Both the position numbers and the translations under genes were made by a program. From assembly GCF_015291725.1 (NCBI RefSeq), contig NZ_CP030038.1, positions 248,001 to 312,000 of the forward strand: 64,000 nt of DNA, given 5' to 3'. Positions 36,832-45,589 of the stretch are shown one piece after another; the stretch's first letter is position 1, and the number at the start of each line of letters is the position of its first letter. The notes beneath the pieces are model-generated. The model did not search any database. It was not told the DNA's origin and saw nothing but the letters and a program-made list of their open reading frames with translations. The stretch comes from Bradyrhizobium sp. CCBAU 51765. GTDB taxonomy: Bacteria > Pseudomonadota > Alphaproteobacteria > Rhizobiales > Xanthobacteraceae.

Positions 36832-36964
36832 TTTGCGCCCTTGCGCTCATCCGCAAAGCAGCGTTCTGGTACGTCCGGTAGCATTCCGGGGTCGGCTTGC
36901 GCAATCGTCACGCGCAGCCGTCCTGATCAATGCGCCACCGCCACGTGGTTCGGGAACACCCGCG

Positions 36965-37711
36965 ATGTCCATTCTTGTCACACGGCCGCATCCCGACAAT
37001 GAGGCGACGGCGGAAAGTCTGCGCGCGAGGGGGCATGCGGTGCTGCTGGCGCCGGTGCTCAAGTTCGAGCCGGTCGCCGTCCATGACGAGAGTGAAGGTC
37101 CCTACGGCGCCGTTCTCGTCACGTCGGCCAACGCGATCCGCGCCGTCGCGCCGCAATTGCCGGAGCTCGGGCTCCTGAAGCTGCCTTTGTTTGCGGTCGG
37201 CGAGCATACGGCGGCTGCGGCGCGCGAGGCCGGATTCGCCGATGTGATCGTCGCCGGCGGCGATGCTGCTTCCTTGCGCGAAAAGGTGATGCAAAGCGCG
37301 CGCGACAAGGTGCTGAAGAAAAAGAGCGCGCTGCTCTATCTCGCCGGCGCCGATCTGTCGCGCGACCTCGGCGGCGAACTCGGTGCGGAGGGCTTCCGCG
37401 TCGTCACGCGGACCACGTATCGCATGGCGCCGGTCAAGCATCTGCCGCGCGGGGTTTGCGAGGGCTTTGCCGCGCACGGGGTCGAGGCGGTGCTGCACTA
37501 CTCCCGGCGCAGCGCACGCGCGTTTCTGGATGCGGCGCGGGACGAAGGCGTCGAAATCTCGGCGCTGGCCATACCGCATTGCTGCCTGTCCGAGACGGTT
37601 GCGAGCGTGCTGCGCGACGCCGGCGCGTCACGGGTTCTGGTGGCCGCAACGCCGGACGAAAGTGCCCTGTTCGACACCTTGGAGCGTGCGTTGCGCACCC
37701 GTTTGGCGTAA
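36965..37711 (+). CDS. hemD: Uroporphyrinogen-III synthase
   Basis: 248 residues with the weakly conserved HemD pattern: SILVTRPHPDNEATAESLRA at the start, VLVTSANAIRAV, FAVGEHTAAAAREAGF, LLYLAGADLSRDL, and HYSRRSARAFLDAA. It closes hydroxymethylbilane into uroporphyrinogen III in haem synthesis. The ATG at 36965 is chosen because the frame upstream overlaps tsaD. hemC, often adjacent in related genomes, is not present in the 133 bases before it. The following COG4223 and HemY-domain genes are the usual neighbours. Confidence 0.9.
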   Translation: MSILVTRPHPDNEATAESLRARGHAVLLAPVLKFEPVAVHDESEGPYGAVLVTSANAIRAVAPQLPELGLLKLPLFAVGEHTAAAAREAGFADVIVAGGDAASLREKVMQSARDKVLKKKSALLYLAGADLSRDLGGELGAEGFRVVTRTTYRMAPVKHLPRGVCEGFAAHGVEAVLHYSRRSARAFLDAARDEGVEISALAIPHCCLSETVASVLRDAGASRVLVAATPDESALFDTLERALRTRLA

Positions 37712-37775
37712 GAGGTCAGGCCGAATCCGACGCAATCTAGTTCACCCGGGTATGGAAGTGTGAGGAACCGTCACG

Positions 37776-39059
37776 ATGGCCGACGACAAGCCTGAAGACG
37801 CTGGATTGGCGCCCGAGACGGGTCGTACCAAGCGCACCCCGCCCACCATCGATCTTGAGGCGACGGAGGTCTCGACCCAGCCGCAGCAGGTCGCGGGCGA
37901 ACCCGAGGCGTCCGAGCATGTCGCGCAGGAGCAGGCCAGGTTCGAAGAGCCCGGATCCGAGGAGGTCAAGGCCGAGCCTCAGTCCGAGCCTGCAGAGGAG
38001 CAGGTTTCCGTCGCCGCCGCACCCGTGTCGGCGCCGATTTCACCCTGGGTCATCGCACCGTTTTCCGGCGCTGTCGCGGCTGCGGTCGTGATCGCGGTCG
38101 GCTGGATGCTGGGCTGGCCCGCGGTGCAGGCGCCGCCGGCCGCGCCTGAGGTCACCCGTGCGACGATCGATGCGCTGAGCGCACGTGTTGCTGCGGTCGA
38201 AGCCAAGGCCGGCAAGCCCGCAGCCGATCCGGCCATGGCGGCGCGGATCGACGCGCTGGAGAAATCCGCGAGCAGCCTGCGCAGCGACATGGCCAATCTG
38301 CGTGCGCAGTCCGACAAGACTGCGAACGCCCTGAACGACGTGAAGGTTGCGTCGCCTGCTGCCGCGCCTGATCTTGCTGCCGTCATCGACCGCATCGCCC
38401 AGCTCGAGCGCGCCGGCAAGACGGAGCGCGCCGAGCGCGCGCGGCAGGGCGAGAAGATCGCCGAGGCCAGGACGATGGACGACAAGCCGCTCCGCCATGT
38501 GGTGGCGGCGTCCCTGCTCGACGTCGCCGTTCGCCACGGCGATCCCTATCAATCGCAATTGGCCGCGGCGCGGTCACTTGCGGCCAAGCCCGACATGTTG
38601 AAGCCGCTCGACGCGTTTGCGTCGTCCGGCATTCCGACGTCGGTCGCATTGAGCCGCGAGCTCCTCAACATCGTGCCGAAGCTGTCGCCGCCGCCGGAAG
38701 CTCCGTCGAGCGACGCCGGCATCGTCGAGCGTCTCCAGGCCGGCGCGTCAAAGCTCGTCCGCATCGAGCGGACCGACGGGGTCGGCAACGATCGCGGTGC
38801 CATCGTTGCGCGCGTGACCGCGGCGGCGCTTCGCAATGATTTCGTGGAAGCGCGGCGCGAGCTGAAGACTCTGCCCGAGGCCGATCGTGCCCCGGCGCAG
38901 GCCTGGCTCGACAAGACCGATGCCCGCGAAGCCGCGCTCGCGGCGTCCCGCAAATTCGCCGACGATGCCATGGCGGATCTCGCCAAGCCTGATTCGGTCA
39001 AGTCTGATCCTGCCAAATCTGATCCTGCCAAGTCTGGTCCTGACAAGCCTCTTCAGTAA
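37776..39059 (+). CDS. COG4223/mitofilin-like membrane protein
   Basis: 427 residues. An acidic, low-complexity cytoplasmic N-terminus (about 1–88) is followed by a single helix (about 90–112, VIAPFSGAVAAAVVIAVGWM). A periplasmic coiled coil with repeated Ala/Leu heptads (IDALSARVAAVEAKA and IDALEKSASSLRSDM) comes next, then a mitofilin-type helical domain. The C-terminus ends in three short Asp-Pro-Ala-Lys-Ser repeats encoded by a 15-base DNA repeat. The family sits between hemD and hemY-like genes across Alphaproteobacteria and is proposed as a relative of Mic60, which shapes membrane folds. Confidence 0.85.
   Translation: MADDKPEDAGLAPETGRTKRTPPTIDLEATEVSTQPQQVAGEPEASEHVAQEQARFEEPGSEEVKAEPQSEPAEEQVSVAAAPVSAPISPWVIAPFSGAVAAAVVIAVGWMLGWPAVQAPPAAPEVTRATIDALSARVAAVEAKAGKPAADPAMAARIDALEKSASSLRSDMANLRAQSDKTANALNDVKVASPAAAPDLAAVIDRIAQLERAGKTERAERARQGEKIAEARTMDDKPLRHVVAASLLDVAVRHGDPYQSQLAAARSLAAKPDMLKPLDAFASSGIPTSVALSRELLNIVPKLSPPPEAPSSDAGIVERLQAGASKLVRIERTDGVGNDRGAIVARVTAAALRNDFVEARRELKTLPEADRAPAQAWLDKTDAREAALAASRKFADDAMADLAKPDSVKSDPAKSDPAKSGPDKPLQ
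39003..39047 (+). repeat. 15-base tandem repeat in the COG4223 gene
   Basis: About three units of AARTCTGATCCTGCC (SDPAK in protein), with the third unit diverged to TCTGGTCCTGAC. It sits just before the stop codon, so copy-number change would alter only the tail. Confidence 0.7.
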
Positions 39060-39095
39060 AAGTTCGCGCAACAATCGGCGCGTATAGGGATCGCC

Positions 39096-40856
39096 ATGCT
39101 TCGCATCGTCCTCTTTCTTGTCCTGATCGCACTGGCGGCGGCCGGCGCGGCCTGGGTTGCCGATCAGCCCGGCGATCTCGTGCTGACCGCGGCTGGTTTC
39201 CGAATCTCGACGACGCTTCCCAGGTTCGTTCTCTTGCTTGGCCTGTTTGCCGTGGCCGTCGTCCTGGTCTGGAGCATCCTGACCGCGATCTGGCGCACGC
39301 CGGGGCGTCTGCGCCGCCGTCGCCACGAAAAGCGCCAGGCCCGCGGCCGCCACGCCATCACCCACGGCTTGCTCGCGATCGGTCATGGCGATTCCGCGCT
39401 GGCCCGCCGTCACGCCGACGCGGCGCGGCGGCATGCGCCGAACGATCCGCTCGCGCTGCTGCTGCACGCGCAGTCGGCCCAGCTCGAAGGCAATCGCGAC
39501 GAGGCGCAGCGCGTGTTCCGCGTCATGGCCGAGCGCGAGGACACGCGGCTGCTCGGCCTGCGCGGCCTGTTCATCGAGGCGCAGCGCGCCGACGATGCGG
39601 TCGGCGCGGTGATGATCGCGGAGGAAGCGATCAAGCTGTCGCCGTCCTCGACCTGGGCCTCGCATGCGGTGCTCGGCTTCCGTTGCGCGCGCGGCGACTG
39701 GAGCGGCGCACTCGCGATCCTCGACTCGAATCTGCGCGCGGGGCAGATCGACAGGCAGACCTATCGCCGGCAGCGCGGTGTCCTGCTCACCGCGCGCGCG
39801 CTGGAATTGCAAACGATGGACCGCGACGTTGCGCGCGAGAGCGCGATGGAGGCCGTCAAGCTCGCACCGACCCTGGTGCCGGCGGCGGTGCTCGCGGCAA
39901 AATTCGAGAGCGAGGCGCATCAGGTGCGCCGCGCCATGAAGCTGGTGGAGGCCGCCTGGCTCGCCAATCCACATCCCGATCTCGCGGACGCCTATGCGCA
40001 TGTGAAGCTCGGCGATAACGCATGGCACCGTTTGCAGCGGGTCGAAACCCTCGCCGCGAAGACCCCCGTCGACAAGCCCGGTCATGTCGAGGGGCAGCTC
40101 GCGATCGCACGCGCTGCGATCGACGCCTCGGAGTTTGCCCGCGCGCGCGAGGTGCTCGCGCCTTATCTCAAGGATCCGACACAGCGCGTCGCGCTGCTGA
40201 TGGCCGAGCTCGAGCGCACCGAGCATGGTGACGGCGGCCGCGCCCGCGCCTGGACCTTGCGCGCGGTGCGCGCCCGCCTCGATCCCGCCTGGACCGCGGA
40301 CGGCTATGTCAGCGACCGCTGGCGTCCGGTCTCCCCGGTCACCGGCCGCCTCGATGCGTTCCAGTGGCAGACTCCGGTCGCGAGCTTGCCCTCGGACAGG
40401 GGTCCCACGCTCGAATCCTCGGCCTTCGAGGAGGCCATGCTGGCCGCCCCGCCGCCGAAGCGGGTGGCCGCCGCTCCCGGCGAGGCGCCGGTGGAACCGC
40501 CGGTAACGGCACCGTTGTCAGCGCCGGCTGCCCAGGACAATTCGCCCCCTCAGGACCAAGAGGTTGCCGGGGAATCCGCGAAGGAGGAGCTGGTGGTCAC
40601 GCCCTCCGAGCCCGCGAATCCGACTCAGGCGCCCGCCGAATCATCGCCGCCGGCGGCAACGCCGGTGTTCCGAACCCGGGCCGATCTCGGCAAGCCGGCA
40701 TCGGCGCCGGTCCAGGCCGTCATCCCGATCGTCCGTGCGCCGGATGATCCTGGAATCGACGACGACGGCCCGAGCGATGAATTTACGGAACAAATCGGCA
40801 CGCCGAAGGCCCAGGCCGGCGGCTGGCGCGGATTCTGGTCCCGCTGGGGCGCGTGA
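39096..40856 (+). CDS. HemY N-terminal domain / TPR membrane protein
   Basis: 586 residues. Two N-terminal membrane helices (about 3–22 and 42–65) belong to the HemY_N domain. TPR-like helices follow (GLLAIGHGDSALARRHADAA, LEGNRDEAQRVFRVMAERED, AVLGFRCARGDWSGALAIL). A Pro/Ala-rich C-terminal tail ends in GGWRGFWSRWGA. In this family the tail is variable and the TPR part is thought to act as a scaffold; its haem-related role is inferred from its constant neighbourhood with hemD. It is not the protoporphyrinogen oxidase also called HemY. Confidence 0.9.
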   Translation: MLRIVLFLVLIALAAAGAAWVADQPGDLVLTAAGFRISTTLPRFVLLLGLFAVAVVLVWSILTAIWRTPGRLRRRRHEKRQARGRHAITHGLLAIGHGDSALARRHADAARRHAPNDPLALLLHAQSAQLEGNRDEAQRVFRVMAEREDTRLLGLRGLFIEAQRADDAVGAVMIAEEAIKLSPSSTWASHAVLGFRCARGDWSGALAILDSNLRAGQIDRQTYRRQRGVLLTARALELQTMDRDVARESAMEAVKLAPTLVPAAVLAAKFESEAHQVRRAMKLVEAAWLANPHPDLADAYAHVKLGDNAWHRLQRVETLAAKTPVDKPGHVEGQLAIARAAIDASEFARAREVLAPYLKDPTQRVALLMAELERTEHGDGGRARAWTLRAVRARLDPAWTADGYVSDRWRPVSPVTGRLDAFQWQTPVASLPSDRGPTLESSAFEEAMLAAPPPKRVAAAPGEAPVEPPVTAPLSAPAAQDNSPPQDQEVAGESAKEELVVTPSEPANPTQAPAESSPPAATPVFRTRADLGKPASAPVQAVIPIVRAPDDPGIDDDGPSDEFTEQIGTPKAQAGGWRGFWSRWGA

Positions 40857-40955
40857 AGCGCATTTCAGACCCGGCTCGTCCTTGCCAATTCGGGCCATGC
40901 CCGATATCAGGAGCGCGCGTATCGGGGCCGGCATCGCCCAGGTCCCGGCAGGGTC

Positions 40956-41031
40956 GCCGCAATAGCTCAGTCGGTAGAGCACGTCATTCGTAATGACGGG
41001 GTCGGGGGTTCGAATCCCTCTTGCGGCACCA
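40956..41031 (+). tRNA. tRNA-Thr (anticodon CGT)
   Basis: A complete cloverleaf: acceptor GCCGCAA/TTGCGGC with no mismatch, D arm GCTCAGTCGGTAGAGC, anticodon stem CGTCA/TGACG around TTCGTAA with CGT at 40989–40991, T arm GGGGTTCGAATCCC and an encoded CCA. It lies 99 bases after the HemY-domain gene. Confidence 0.97.
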
Positions 41032-41183
41032 GCGCCTCGACTTTCCGAGACGGCATTCATCTGGTTCGTGAAGCGCGGCCCTTGGTCAGCGCATCAGTCC
41101 CGTTCGGTTGGGTGATCGCGATCACATAATCTCGGACATGACGCCCCTAACATCCCCGTCACGAAACACGGGGAGACTTTCAC

Positions 41184-41576
41184 ATGCGCAAGTTCATTCT
41201 GGTTGCCGCCATGCTCCTGGCTTCTGCCTCCGCCCAGGCAGGCGGCTCCCGCGGTCTGTCCTTGGCCTCTGCGGGCGAACAGAGCTCCGCGCCGCAAACC
41301 ACGACCTCGTCAACGACCAATGTGACGACGCGGGTAAGCGAAGCCGCGCCGGCCACCGAGGCTCCGAAATATACCGATCGTCCGCCGGCAGTGTCGCTCT
41401 CCGCGCCGGCTGCGGCGACCGCTCCGACGGTGACCACACACGCGACCTCTGCGCTGGTCACGACGACCAAGCCCGCCACCAAGAGCGCGGCAAGGGCAGA
41501 CAAGCCGAAGCACAAGCGCAGCTGGACCGAGCGCCGCATCATCAGCGAACTGCATCGTCACGGCATCTATTGGTAA
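41184..41576 (+). CDS. Small secreted Ser/Thr/Ala-rich protein
   Basis: 130 residues. A clear signal peptide (KFILVAAMLLASASAQA) precedes a low-complexity Ser/Thr/Ala/Pro region (about 30–100) and a basic C-terminus ending KRSWTERRIISELHRHGIYW. The C-terminal motif looks conserved and structured, while the middle is probably disordered. GGGGAG lies upstream of the ATG. Periplasmic or surface protein of unknown function; no operon partner. Confidence 0.8.
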   Translation: MRKFILVAAMLLASASAQAGGSRGLSLASAGEQSSAPQTTTSSTTNVTTRVSEAAPATEAPKYTDRPPAVSLSAPAAATAPTVTTHATSALVTTTKPATKSAARADKPKHKRSWTERRIISELHRHGIYW

Positions 41577-41603
41577 GCCGCAGACCTATACCTCAATCTC
41601 GCC

Positions 41604-41686
41604 GTCATGCCCGGGCTTGACCCGGGCATCCACGTTTTCGCCCCTGATCCAAAAACGTGGATGGCCGGGACAAGCCCGGCCATGAC
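41604..41686. repeat. Palindromic intergenic repeat, class D, copy 2
   Basis: Near-perfect long palindrome: GTCATGCCCGGGCTTGACCC, then ATCCACGTTTT, a short loop, AAAAACGTGGATG, and GGACAAGCCCGGCCATGAC. It lies between convergent genes and could terminate both. Confidence 0.92.
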
Positions 41687-41716
41687 GCAAGAGTTTTGGA
41701 TTGGACCAATCGCGCT

Positions 41717-42772
41717 TTACTGCGACACCGTCTGCACCACGCTCGAGATCGGGCGTGCATTCGTGCCGGCGGTCGGCACCTTCATGTCCTTCATCAGCGC
41801 CTCGTCATATTCCGGCAGCGTCTGGAGCGTCGCCTTGGCCTTCATCTGCACGACCTTGTAGCCGCCGGCCTTGAGCCGCGCGAGCAGCGCCGGCATGGCT
41901 TCGCCGGTGTGCTTCTGGAAATCGTGCATCAGGATGATGCCCTTGCCGAGCTTGTCGAGTCTCGTCATCACGGTCTCGACGATCTTCTCAGGCGTCGCAC
42001 CTTTCCTGAAGTCGAAGGAGTCGATGTCGGTCGAGAACATCGCGACGTTCCGGGTGCCGAAATAGCTCACCATCGCGGGATTGTGCTGGAGCTGCGGGAA
42101 GCGGAAGAACGGTGCCGGGTTGGTGCCGAGCGCGAATCGCACCGCGCTGAAGCCCTTCTCGACCTCGTCCTTGACCTGTTGCTCCGTCAACTTCTTGCTG
42201 TTGAGGTTGACGTGCGACCAGGTGTGCGTGCCGACCGTGTGGCCCTGGGCCAGCACCTGCTTCAGGATTTCCGGATGGTAGGTCGCGTGCTTGCCGACCG
42301 AGAAGAACAGGCCCTTGGTGCATTCATCCGCGAGCGCCTTCAGCACGGCGGGCGTGTTGACCGGCCACGGACCGTCGTCGAAGGTCAGCACGACCTCCTT
42401 GTCGGTGAGGAAGTCGAACTGCTTGAAGTGCTCGAAGCCGAAGCCGGGACCACCCGTGGTGTCGATCTCGACGACGCGGGACACACCCAGCGCGTTCGGA
42501 TTGGCGCAGGCCTGCTTCGGCTGCATCGGCATAACCGGGGCGGGCGCGGGCGCCGGAGCGGCTGCCGTGGGCTTGGCCGCGATCGTCGCGGTGGTCTCGA
42601 CGTCGTCCTTGGCGGCGAGCTTCGCCTGTGCCGGCAGTTGATCGGCGGCACGAGCGGCAACTGTCTTGGGAGCGCCCTGGTCGGCGCGCGCGGAATAATA
42701 GAACCAACCGCCGGCGGCGATCACGACCGCCGCAACTACACTGGCCAGCATCAGGCCCAACGCATTACGCAT
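41717..42772 (-). CDS. Polysaccharide deacetylase (NodB homology domain), membrane-anchored
   Basis: 351 residues. An N-terminal hydrophobic segment (about 8–27) serves as a signal anchor, followed by an Ala/Pro-rich linker to about residue 85. The NodB domain has VLTFDDGPWPVNTPAV with the two metal/catalytic Asp residues, the histidine pair in HTVGTHTWSHVNL, FFRFPQL with the Arg motif, and IILMHDFQKHTGEAMP with the last His. All five catalytic motifs are present. It probably de-N-acetylates an envelope or extracellular polysaccharide. It is not linked to nod genes, so a housekeeping role is more likely. Confidence 0.94.
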   Translation of the reverse strand: MRNALGLMLASVVAAVVIAAGGWFYYSARADQGAPKTVAARAADQLPAQAKLAAKDDVETTATIAAKPTAAAPAPAPAPVMPMQPKQACANPNALGVSRVVEIDTTGGPGFGFEHFKQFDFLTDKEVVLTFDDGPWPVNTPAVLKALADECTKGLFFSVGKHATYHPEILKQVLAQGHTVGTHTWSHVNLNSKKLTEQQVKDEVEKGFSAVRFALGTNPAPFFRFPQLQHNPAMVSYFGTRNVAMFSTDIDSFDFRKGATPEKIVETVMTRLDKLGKGIILMHDFQKHTGEAMPALLARLKAGGYKVVQMKAKATLQTLPEYDEALMKDMKVPTAGTNARPISSVVQTVSQ

Positions 42773-43025
42773 CGCTGCTCTTTCCAATTACGCAACCAAA
42801 CCAGCGGAATTTTCCGCGCGACCAGCCATTAATGCGAAGTAAGAGTTAACGTGACACCAACACGACGGCGGCTGTGGAGGAATTTCAACGGGGTGCGCCA
42901 AAGTGACCGGGATCACAGATGGTGGGTCTCCCGTGAGCGTCATCACAGTGGAAACGGTTTTGCCGGAGCATCGTGGTTCCCATCAACAACCGGCCCGCTT
43001 AGCGCGGAGCCAATGGGAGCTTCAA

Positions 43026-43334
43026 ATGACCAGGTCTCTGAACGCCAAGTCGTTTACCAGCAAGATCCGCGACACCAGCCTGGCTCTGGGCTTTGCCGCC
43101 ATCGTCTCGATCGCTTCGACGAGCGCGAGCTTTGCGTTCTCGGCCGAGGCGCAGCAGATGTGCACCGGCGATGCCTTCCGCCTGTGCTCGGCGGAGATCC
43201 CCAACATCCCGAAGATCACGGCGTGCATGATCAAGCATCGCTCGGATTTGAGCGCCGGCTGCCGGGCGGTGATGGACAAGAACCTCGCCAAAGGCGCCTC
43301 GCGCAAGGTCGCTGACGCCCAGGACAAGCCGTAA
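43026..43334 (+). CDS. Secreted Cys-rich small protein (GLG1-like repeat), copy 1
   Basis: 102 residues from the ATG at 43026. A long signal sequence (LALGFAAIVSIASTSASFA) is followed by one Cys-rich module: CTGDAFRLCSAEIPNI, KITACMIKHRSDLSAGCRAVM. The spacing of the four cysteines resembles the repeat of the eukaryotic Golgi glycoprotein GLG1, and such single-module proteins are common in rhizobia. It probably forms two disulfides in the periplasm. A second gene with the same module lies 172 bases downstream. Function unknown. Confidence 0.82.
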   Translation: MTRSLNAKSFTSKIRDTSLALGFAAIVSIASTSASFAFSAEAQQMCTGDAFRLCSAEIPNIPKITACMIKHRSDLSAGCRAVMDKNLAKGASRKVADAQDKP

Positions 43335-43506
43335 GAGCGCGCAACCGAGATCGTTGCGTCGGTCAGCTCCCTTCGCGATGAGCCCCGGCGTCAAGCCGGG
43401 TCTCCCCGCGGCGGCGCTCGCCCGGCTCGGCCACAAAGCCGTTGCAGCCCCGGGATCGTCGCACTAGCTTCGCCCGCACGTCTTTCCGGGTAAGAGGCAT
43501 TACGCG

Positions 43507-43719
43507 ATGACCAGATTTCTTTTCATCATTTCTTTGCTCATGTTCGCATCGGGCGCGTCGGCGCAGCAGCTGGGCCAAGACGCTTGCGCGCGTGACGTCA
43601 CGCGCTTCTGCCGCGCCGTCATGAACAATGGCGATGGTGCCGTGCTCGCTTGCCTGAAGCAGCACCGCACCCGCCTCAGCAAGGCCTGCGACAAGGTGCT
43701 GACGGATCACGGGCAGTGA
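43507..43719 (+). CDS. Secreted Cys-rich small protein (GLG1-like repeat), copy 2
   Basis: 70 residues: a signal peptide (LFIISLLMFASGASA), then one module, CARDVTRFCRAVMNNGDG, AVLACLKQHRTRLSKACDKV. The four cysteines align with those of the preceding gene (D-x-x-R/x-x-C, then AC-L/M-x-x-H, then LS-x-x-C). The two are probably an old tandem duplication that has diverged strongly. Function unknown. Confidence 0.82.
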   Translation: MTRFLFIISLLMFASGASAQQLGQDACARDVTRFCRAVMNNGDGAVLACLKQHRTRLSKACDKVLTDHGQ

Positions 43720-43721
43720 TC

Positions 43722-43760
43722 GTCATTCCGGGGCGCGCCGTTAGGCGAGCCCGGAACGAC
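43722..43760. repeat. Short class A palindrome, copy 4 (minimal hairpin)
   Basis: GTCATTCCGGGGCGCGCCG at the left with GCGAGCCCGGAACGAC at the right. Only the outer arms of class A remain, joined directly. It lies between convergent genes (stops at 43719 and 43766). Confidence 0.75.
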
Positions 43761-43765
43761 GGTCC

Positions 43766-45454
43766 CTACGTGCTGCTGCCCGCAGCGGTCGCAACCACCG
43801 GCAGCACCTCGCCATCGGCGCGGTCCGGCGTCTCGTCCTTCCAGCGCACCGAACCGAACGGGCGCTCCAGCATGCGGCGGATCCGCACCGGCTCGGGGCC
43901 GACGTGGAAGTCGATCGCCTGCTGATGCAGGGCGCGTTCGGACTGGGTCGAGCGGTTGCGCTGGCGCAGGTAATCGAACCAGGTCGGGCAGTGATAGCGC
44001 TCGGTCCACAATTCGGGATCGGCAATGTCGCGCGCGATCGACCAGCCATAGGCGCCGTTGCGCTGGCGCGAGAGCTGCACGTCCTGCATCACGTTGTGGA
44101 ACGCGCGCGCGTTCTCCTGGGCGACCCGGTATTCGATCTCGACCACCAGCGGTCCGCTGCGTCCGGTCAGCGAGAGCTTCACCTCGGGATCGGCCAGCAC
44201 GTCCGCATCCTCGTTGCGCGCGCCGACGCGCGGCATCGTGAGCCAGATGCCGAGCAACGGCGAGATCAGCATCAGGCCTGCCGCCGTCAGCAATGCGATC
44301 TCGACGCCGGCATAGTCGGTGAGTCGGCCCCAGCCCCAGGCGCCGATCGCGATTCCGCCGGAGATCGAGGCCTGGAACGCCGCGAGCGAGCGGCCCGCGA
44401 CCCAGCGCGGTGCCGACAGCTGCACGCCGATGTTGAACAGCGCGATCGCAGCCATCCAGACCGCCCCGGCCAAGACCAGCGCCGTCGCCGTCAGCACCGG
44501 CTCGCTGCTCACCGCGAGGGCGGCCATTGCGAACGCCATCGAGATGGTGCAGGCGCGGATCGCGGCCTCGCCGCTCATGCGCTTGCGCAATTCGTGGATG
44601 TTGAGTGCGCCGATCACCGCGCCCATGCCGAAGGCGCCGAGCATGATGCCGTAGGTCTGCGCGCCGCCGTGCAGGAGGTCACGTGCGACCAGCGGCATCA
44701 GGGCCATCACGGCGCCGCCGATCAGGCCCATCACCAGCGTGCGCAACAGCACGATCTTGATCGGCGGCGAATTGGTGATGTAGCGCACGCCCGAGACCAT
44801 GGCGCGGTTGAGCTTTTCCCGCGGCAGGCGCGAGGGCTCGGTGCTGCGGCGCCAGAGCAGCAGCACGACCAGCAGCGGCAGATAGAGGATCGCATTGCAG
44901 GCGAACGCGGCCACGGCGCCGAGCGCAGCGACGATGACGCCGCCGACCGCAGGACCGAAGCTGCGCGCGATGTTGTAGCTGATGCCGTTGAGCGCCACCG
45001 CGGACGCCAATGCCTCGGGCGGCACCTGTTCGCTGACCGAGGACTGCCAGGCCGGGCCGAACAGCGCATTGCCGCTGCCGACGACGAAGCAGAAGACGAG
45101 CAGCAATTCGGGAGTGATCAGGTTGAGGCCGGCCAGAACGGTGAGCGCGCTCGCGCCGATCAGCGCGATCGATAGCGAGACCAGGGTAACGATGCGGCGG
45201 TCGTACATGTCGGCGATGGCGCCGGCGGGCATCGAGATCAACATGATCGGCAGCATCAGTGCGGTCTGCACCAGCGCCACCTTGTCGGCCGAGGCGGCCA
45301 TCTGCGTCATCGCCCAGGCCGCGCCTACGCCCTGGATCAGGAGGCCGAGATTGGAGAGCAGGCTGGCGAGCCAGATGCGCCGGAACAATGTGTACCGCAG
45401 GGGGGCGGTGATGCCGTCGCCGGCAAATGTCTGGCGGTTCGTCTGCTCGGTCAT
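43766..45454 (-). CDS. MFS transporter (EntS/MFS_3 family) with soluble C-terminal domain
   Basis: 562 residues. Residues about 1–415 are a 12-helix MFS_3 transporter (YTLFRRIWLASLLSNLGLLI, SMPAGAIADMYDRRIVTLVS, GSGNALFGPAWQSSVSEQVP, NGISYNIARSFGPAVGG). From about 430 to the end is a soluble part (VVEIEYRVAQENARAFHNVM, then RNGAYGWSIARDIADPELW, ERYHCPTWFDYLRQRNR) that looks like an antibiotic-biosynthesis-monooxygenase/dimeric alpha-beta barrel fold. The start is the ATG at 45454, with AAGGGG upstream. EntS relatives export siderophores; this substrate is unknown. Confidence 0.88.
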   Translation of the reverse strand: MTEQTNRQTFAGDGITAPLRYTLFRRIWLASLLSNLGLLIQGVGAAWAMTQMAASADKVALVQTALMLPIMLISMPAGAIADMYDRRIVTLVSLSIALIGASALTVLAGLNLITPELLLVFCFVVGSGNALFGPAWQSSVSEQVPPEALASAVALNGISYNIARSFGPAVGGVIVAALGAVAAFACNAILYLPLLVVLLLWRRSTEPSRLPREKLNRAMVSGVRYITNSPPIKIVLLRTLVMGLIGGAVMALMPLVARDLLHGGAQTYGIMLGAFGMGAVIGALNIHELRKRMSGEAAIRACTISMAFAMAALAVSSEPVLTATALVLAGAVWMAAIALFNIGVQLSAPRWVAGRSLAAFQASISGGIAIGAWGWGRLTDYAGVEIALLTAAGLMLISPLLGIWLTMPRVGARNEDADVLADPEVKLSLTGRSGPLVVEIEYRVAQENARAFHNVMQDVQLSRQRNGAYGWSIARDIADPELWTERYHCPTWFDYLRQRNRSTQSERALHQQAIDFHVGPEPVRIRRMLERPFGSVRWKDETPDRADGEVLPVVATAAGSST

Positions 45455-45589
45455 ATCCCCTTCCATATCGGGTGTCAGAACTAGCTTCAGCGATTCCGAT
45501 CGGATCACTGATGCCTGCGAAAGTCCTTCGCTGTCCAGTGGTTAGGCAGGTATAAGCGGTGCAAAGGCATGGTTTTGCAGGAGGAACAG

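Noticed and set aside
36437..36964. N-terminal extension of HemD
   Set aside because: The upstream frame lies antisense to tsaD and has no HemD-like sequence; the ATG at 36965 gives the normal length.
38748..40226. Long minus-strand frame opposite the COG4223 and HemY-domain genes
   Set aside because: Antisense shadow spanning two genuine genes.
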